NCBI GenBank assembly: GCA_030598905.1
Contig: JAUVPA010000084.1
Coordinates: 1-7,531, forward strand
Length of the DNA stretch: 7,531 bases
Direction of reading: 5' to 3'
Source of the DNA: Acidimicrobiia bacterium
GTDB lineage: Bacteria; Actinomycetota; Acidimicrobiia; Spongiisociales; UBA5794
Positions 4,235 through 7,531 of the stretch are shown here, one piece after another. The notes below the pieces were generated by a model. The model saw nothing but the letters and a program-made list of their open reading frames with translations. It was not told the origin of the DNA and ran no database searches. The translations under genes and the position numbers were made by a program. How positions within the stretch are numbered: position 1 is the stretch's first letter; each line of letters starts with the position of its first letter.

Positions 4235-6953
4235 CAGGACTCGGCTTCACCGGCCGGTCCAGCCATTGGGGCCGTCGTGTCCCATCGGGGCCCGGGCCGG
4301 CTTTTGCCAACGCGAGCCACTTCCGATATACCTCGGTGCTCTTCGTCGTATCGACCACGACGTCGCCGTATCGATCCCCGGGCTCAGCCGGTGTGAGGCG
4401 AACCCGTTGGTGCCAGGCATGCGTTCCCGAAACGGGGTCGGGATGTACCGGAAAGGCCAGATTTTGGTTGACGCCGGGGTCTTTCCACCAGATGCGGCTC
4501 GAATCCGGGTCGTCCGATTCGAAAGGCTCGATGCCTTTGAGCTGGCGGAGCCGCCAGGCACCGCCGTCCAGGCGTTCGATGTTGACGAGAGCCGAGGCCC
4601 ACCGCTCGTTGCCGCGTTCGTCGTTGAGCCTCCAGCGGCCCATGTGATGTGAGGCGGCGATAACACCGGGGCGGATTCCCTCGGTTCGCCACGCCCGCAT
4701 CACGAACCAGCCGATGTCGGTCGAGATCCTGATCATGTCTCCCGTGGCGAAGCCGAGGGCGTCGCCATCCTTGGGGTTGATCCAGAGGGGATGGCCGTGG
4801 CTGATCTCGTAGAGGTACTTGGCGTTTCCCGACCGGGTGTGGATCAGAGTCGGGAGTCGGAAGATGGGCAGCAGGATTCGTTCGTTGCCCTCGAGATCCA
4901 AGTCCCGCCAGTACACATGTGATTTCAGATAGGTGGGAATGGACTCGTCCGACCATCCCCAATCATCCATGGTCTGCGAGTACCACTCGAGCTTCTTCGA
5001 TGGTGACTTGAATCCCGTTTTCGCTTCGCCGTCGATCACGACGGCATCTGTGGGGTTGGGGGCGGGGCGTTCGTGGACCTCGTATACGTCCTTGGCCACC
5101 TCGAAGGCGCCGTACTTGCGCATGTACTGCAGCGGCGTCATCCCCTCGGCGGCGGCGGCGTCCGGTAGGCCGGGAACGCTGTTGTCGAACATCCATCCGT
5201 AATACTCGTCGACGGAGATGGGCCGGGACGGGTCGTTGGGTGACTCGAACCACTTGCGGATGCCGAGCGAGCCGTCCGGATCGACGTGCCAGGACAGGTC
5301 GATCCAGAACTCCGTCTCCTCCCAGACCTCGCCAGGATTGGCTTCGTACGTTCGGTTGAACACCTTGCCGTCGCGCTCGCCGGCCACGCGCATGACCGGC
5401 TGGCGAAATCCAAGCCACTGTGCGGCGTGTGTTTCGTAGGAGTGCGTGTCGTGGCGTTCTGCAGACACCCCCATCGGGAGCACGTAATCGGCGTACCAGG
5501 CCGTCTCGGACCACGTGGGTGTGAGGGCGACGTGAAGGCCGACCTTGTCCTCGTCGGTCAACATCTCGAGCCAGGAGAAGCCGTCCGGATTGGTCCACAC
5601 CGGGTTGTATACGCGCGTGAAGTAGACGTCGAGCTTGCCGCGGCCTTCGGAGACGAGGTGGGGGAGGAGAAAGGACATCTCGTGGTGGGCGAGCGGGTAT
5701 TCGATCGGCCACAGCAACTCGTTCCACCGGTTGTGGGGTGGAGGCATGTTCCAGTGCGCAGGCTTGAACTTGCCCCACGCGCTCGGGGAGGTGCCGCCTC
5801 TTGTACCGACCGAGCCGGTCAGGACGTGGAGAAAGAACAGGGTGCGTGCCCCCTGCCAGCCGCCGAGGTTTCCCGACCCCGTAGCGCGCCACGTGTGGGA
5901 GGCGAAGCGGGATCCGGCGTCCGCGATCTCACGGGCAACATCGAGCACCTGGTCGGGCTTGATTCCACACTCCTCTGCCGCCCACTCCGGTGTGTACTCG
6001 GCGTAGGTCTCGCGCAGCGCCTCGATGAACGCCTGGTACGTCGGCTCTTTGTCGGGGAACCGATGCTCCATGGATTGGCGCCAGTTCACCCATCGTTGTA
6101 CGAACTCGTGGTCGACGGCGTCCCACTCCAACAGCAAACGCGCAATGGCGAGGAAAAGTGCGGGTTCGGTGCCGGGCCATGTCGACAGCCAGTACTCGGA
6201 CATCGATGCGGTGTTCGAAAGGCGGGGGTCGATGGTGCACAGCTTCGCCCCGGCCTGCTTCGCCTCCATGATGCGTTGGGCGTGGGGATTGAAGTAGTGG
6301 CCCGTTTCGAGATGGGCGGAGAGGAGGAGGATGAATCGGGCGTTGGCGAAGTCGGCGGACGGTCGGTCGTAACCCGACCACATGGCGTAGCCGACCCTCG
6401 CCCCAGACGAACAGATGTTGGTGTGAGAGTTGTGGCCGTCGACGCCCCAGGCCTTGAGCGTGCGATCCATGAACCCGTCCTCGCCGGGCCGGCCGACGTG
6501 GTACATGATCTCGTCGTGGCGGTCCTCCATGATCGCCTTGCGCATCCGCCCACCGATGTCGGCAAGGACTTCCTCCCACGAGACCCGTTCCCACTCACCC
6601 GATCCTCGATCGCCCTTGCGACGGAGGGGGTGGAGGATTCGTTCCGGGTCGTACACCTGGTTGATCGTTGCCGGGCCTTTGGCACAGTTGCGTCCTCGTG
6701 AACCCGGATGGGCGGGGTTGCCCTCGAAGCGGCGGATGGCGCCGGTGTCCTTGTCCACGTAGGCGAGAAGCCCACAGCCCGATTCGCAGTTGAAACACGT
6801 CGTCGGCACTAGGCGATACCGGTTCCTCTCCCGTCGCGGCCACGCCTTGGCGTCCCACTCTTCCCAGTCGTCCCACAACTCGGGCGGCGGGTAGTTCGTC
6901 AGCTCGCCCGCCGGGACAAGCCGCGGAATCTCGATTTCATGGTGTGGTGTCAT
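4218..6953 (-). CDS. Molybdopterin (Mo-bisMGD) oxidoreductase, catalytic subunit, no Tat signal
   Basis: A complete 911-residue member of the DMSO reductase superfamily. Residues 53-90 carry the N-terminal iron-sulfur motif C53-x2-C56-x3-C60-x29-C90, followed by K92, the usual electron-relay Lys between cluster and pterin. The Molybdopterin domain covers about 108-510, with IDPRLSNTAS (241-250) and WPGTEPAL (259-266) for pterin-guanine binding. The probable Mo ligand is C181 in HTNICSSGAR, by position against formate dehydrogenase and PsrA/ArrA enzymes. The C-terminal cofactor-binding domain spans about 692-856 (LPTLIHTRSGNAKYLYEISHGHPLWINPKDGDALGF). The N-terminus (MTPHHEIEIP) has no twin-arginine signal or hydrophobic stretch; the RR at 40-41 lacks one behind it. 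So it is probably cytoplasmic, as in SoeABC-type sulfite oxidases, unlike periplasmic PsrA. The NrfD-like gene lies 9 bases upstream and the chaperone overlaps its end. Substrate unknown; formate, sulfur or arsenic compounds are all possible. Confidence 0.93.
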   Translation of the reverse strand: MTPHHEIEIPRLVPAGELTNYPPPELWDDWEEWDAKAWPRRERNRYRLVPTTCFNCESGCGLLAYVDKDTGAIRRFEGNPAHPGSRGRNCAKGPATINQVYDPERILHPLRRKGDRGSGEWERVSWEEVLADIGGRMRKAIMEDRHDEIMYHVGRPGEDGFMDRTLKAWGVDGHNSHTNICSSGARVGYAMWSGYDRPSADFANARFILLLSAHLETGHYFNPHAQRIMEAKQAGAKLCTIDPRLSNTASMSEYWLSTWPGTEPALFLAIARLLLEWDAVDHEFVQRWVNWRQSMEHRFPDKEPTYQAFIEALRETYAEYTPEWAAEECGIKPDQVLDVAREIADAGSRFASHTWRATGSGNLGGWQGARTLFFLHVLTGSVGTRGGTSPSAWGKFKPAHWNMPPPHNRWNELLWPIEYPLAHHEMSFLLPHLVSEGRGKLDVYFTRVYNPVWTNPDGFSWLEMLTDEDKVGLHVALTPTWSETAWYADYVLPMGVSAERHDTHSYETHAAQWLGFRQPVMRVAGERDGKVFNRTYEANPGEVWEETEFWIDLSWHVDPDGSLGIRKWFESPNDPSRPISVDEYYGWMFDNSVPGLPDAAAAEGMTPLQYMRKYGAFEVAKDVYEVHERPAPNPTDAVVIDGEAKTGFKSPSKKLEWYSQTMDDWGWSDESIPTYLKSHVYWRDLDLEGNERILLPIFRLPTLIHTRSGNAKYLYEISHGHPLWINPKDGDALGFATGDMIRISTDIGWFVMRAWRTEGIRPGVIAASHHMGRWRLNDERGNERWASALVNIERLDGGAWRLRQLKGIEPFESDDPDSSRIWWKDPGVNQNLAFPVHPDPVSGTHAWHQRVRLTPAEPGDRYGDVVVDTTKSTEVYRKWLALAKAGPGPDGTRRPQWLDRPVKPSPDAYRF

Positions 6954-6960
6954 CTCAGAT

Positions 6961-6965
6961 CCTCA
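6961..6965 (-). promoter_or_regulatory. Ribosome-binding site of the molybdoenzyme gene, overlapping the upstream stop codon
   Basis: On the minus strand the TGA of the NrfD-like gene reads on as TGAGG, 7 bases before the ATG at 6953-6951. This supports that start and tight translational coupling of membrane and catalytic subunits. Confidence 0.6.
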
Positions 6966-7531
6966 ACTCAGTGGAACGCTCTGACCGGCCTTGACGAACG
7001 CGTCGTCCATCAACCAGATGCCTGCAAGACCGACCAATCCTCCGGCCGCAGATCCGACGTTGCCCGTTGTGAGAGCGAACCCGCCGGCACCGATCGGTGC
7101 CACGACAGCGAGAAGGAGCCCGATACGCCACTCCCCGGCGAAGGCGCCTTGCGTCATGTGATGCATGGCTTCGGCGATGTTGCGCGTGGGATGGCGTGAC
7201 ATCAGCTCGAAGGCAGAGGTGAGCCCGAGGATGAGCGCTCCGAGCAGCATCACCCACACGAAGGCCTCCTCGCCGGGAAGGAGGATGTCGTCAACCCGCA
7301 GCGTGGCCGTTTCGGGCGATGCCGGGCGGAGCTCAGAGAAGAAGGGGACGAGCAGAGACATGGCACCACCAGCGAGGAACGATCCGGCGATCATGTGCCA
7401 CAACAACGAGGGGCTCTGCCAGAGGTCGCGCGCCTCGGCCTGTCCGAACAGAAACGCCGTGTACCCGGCGGTCGCCAGCGCCACCGGGACCGCCGCCCAT
7501 ACCGTCGCTTCCATCAGACCGGCCAGGTCGG
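6963..7531 (-). CDS. NrfD/PsrC-like polysulfide-reductase-type membrane subunit, C-terminal part
   Basis: The frame is open through the right edge and ends at TGA (6965-6963), giving about 189 residues of a longer membrane protein. The codon for Met at 7514 is internal: the upstream codons continue as DLAGLMEATVW. The segment GYTAFLFGQAEARDLWQSP matches the NrfD signature 'GYTGFLLGq..AR.lW.sp'. Counting from that Met, membrane helices lie near residues 2-23, 37-58, 85-107, 129-148 and 153-170. NrfD-type subunits (PsrC, NrfD, ActC, SoeC-like) anchor the catalytic and iron-sulfur subunits and exchange electrons with the quinone pool. It is followed by the molybdoenzyme gene after 9 bases. Full proteins have about 8-10 helices, so roughly half is seen here. 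The N-terminal half, and probably an iron-sulfur subunit gene, lie beyond the window. Confidence 0.88.
   Translation of the reverse strand, partial: DLAGLMEATVWAAVPVALATAGYTAFLFGQAEARDLWQSPSLLWHMIAGSFLAGGAMSLLVPFFSELRPASPETATLRVDDILLPGEEAFVWVMLLGALILGLTSAFELMSRHPTRNIAEAMHHMTQGAFAGEWRIGLLLAVVAPIGAGGFALTTGNVGSAAGGLVGLAGIWLMDDAFVKAGQSVPLS
7086..7101. repeat. Perfect 16-bp palindrome inside the NrfD-like gene
   Basis: GGCACCGATCGGTGCC is self-complementary with no spacer and lies in codons for an A-P-I-G-A stretch between two membrane helices. It may be chance in GC-rich coding DNA or a protein-binding site; nothing else supports a role. Confidence 0.35.

Noticed and set aside
5286..6701. A 471-codon open frame on + opposite the molybdoenzyme gene
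   Set aside because: It is antisense to a clearly conserved enzyme; its translation is low in structure and matches no family I know. Long antisense frames are expected in GC-rich genes with strong third-position bias.

Overview
This 7.5 kb window is GC-rich chromosomal DNA, most likely from an actinobacterium. The Acidimicrobiia are my best guess, from gene order and protein style only; no marker gene is present to settle it. It holds no rRNA, tRNA, CRISPR array, insertion sequence or phage gene, and no gap between genes exceeds about 135 bases.

Left part (1-3524, all on +): the 3' end of a CoxE-type VWA-domain gene; a stand-alone CheY-like response regulator; a 133-base intergenic region with an unusual density of small repeats; then a tightly packed run of four genes. 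These are a secreted M23 (LytM-like) peptidase-fold protein, nadD (nicotinate-nucleotide adenylyltransferase), a membrane-anchored protein with a degenerate LytR-CpsA-Psr (LCP)-like region and a LytR_C tail, and rsfS (ribosomal silencing factor). nadD next to rsfS is a common actinobacterial housekeeping pairing, often with an LCP/LytR_C gene between them. The junctions are odd: the M23 frame runs 245 bases into nadD, nadD overlaps the next gene by 8 bases, and the only good ribosome-binding site for rsfS points at an ATC codon.

Right part (3527-7531, all on -): an operon read from right to left. It has the 3' end of an NrfD/PsrC-like membrane quinone-interacting subunit, a 911-residue molybdopterin (Mo-bisMGD) oxidoreductase with an N-terminal [4Fe-4S] motif and no Tat signal, and a small TorD/NarJ-like chaperone candidate. 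An iron-sulfur electron-transfer subunit would be expected just outside the right edge. Together these look like a membrane-associated respiratory molybdoenzyme whose catalytic subunit probably faces the cytoplasm. Its substrate cannot be read from the sequence.

The two halves converge with only 2 bases between the stop codons of rsfS and the chaperone gene. A perfect 8-bp hairpin lies inside the end of the chaperone gene. No clear new defence or mobile system is visible. The points most worth a second look are the two cell-wall proteins that lack expected catalytic residues, the M23/nadD overlap, the rsfS start, and the Tat-less molybdoenzyme with its own chaperone.
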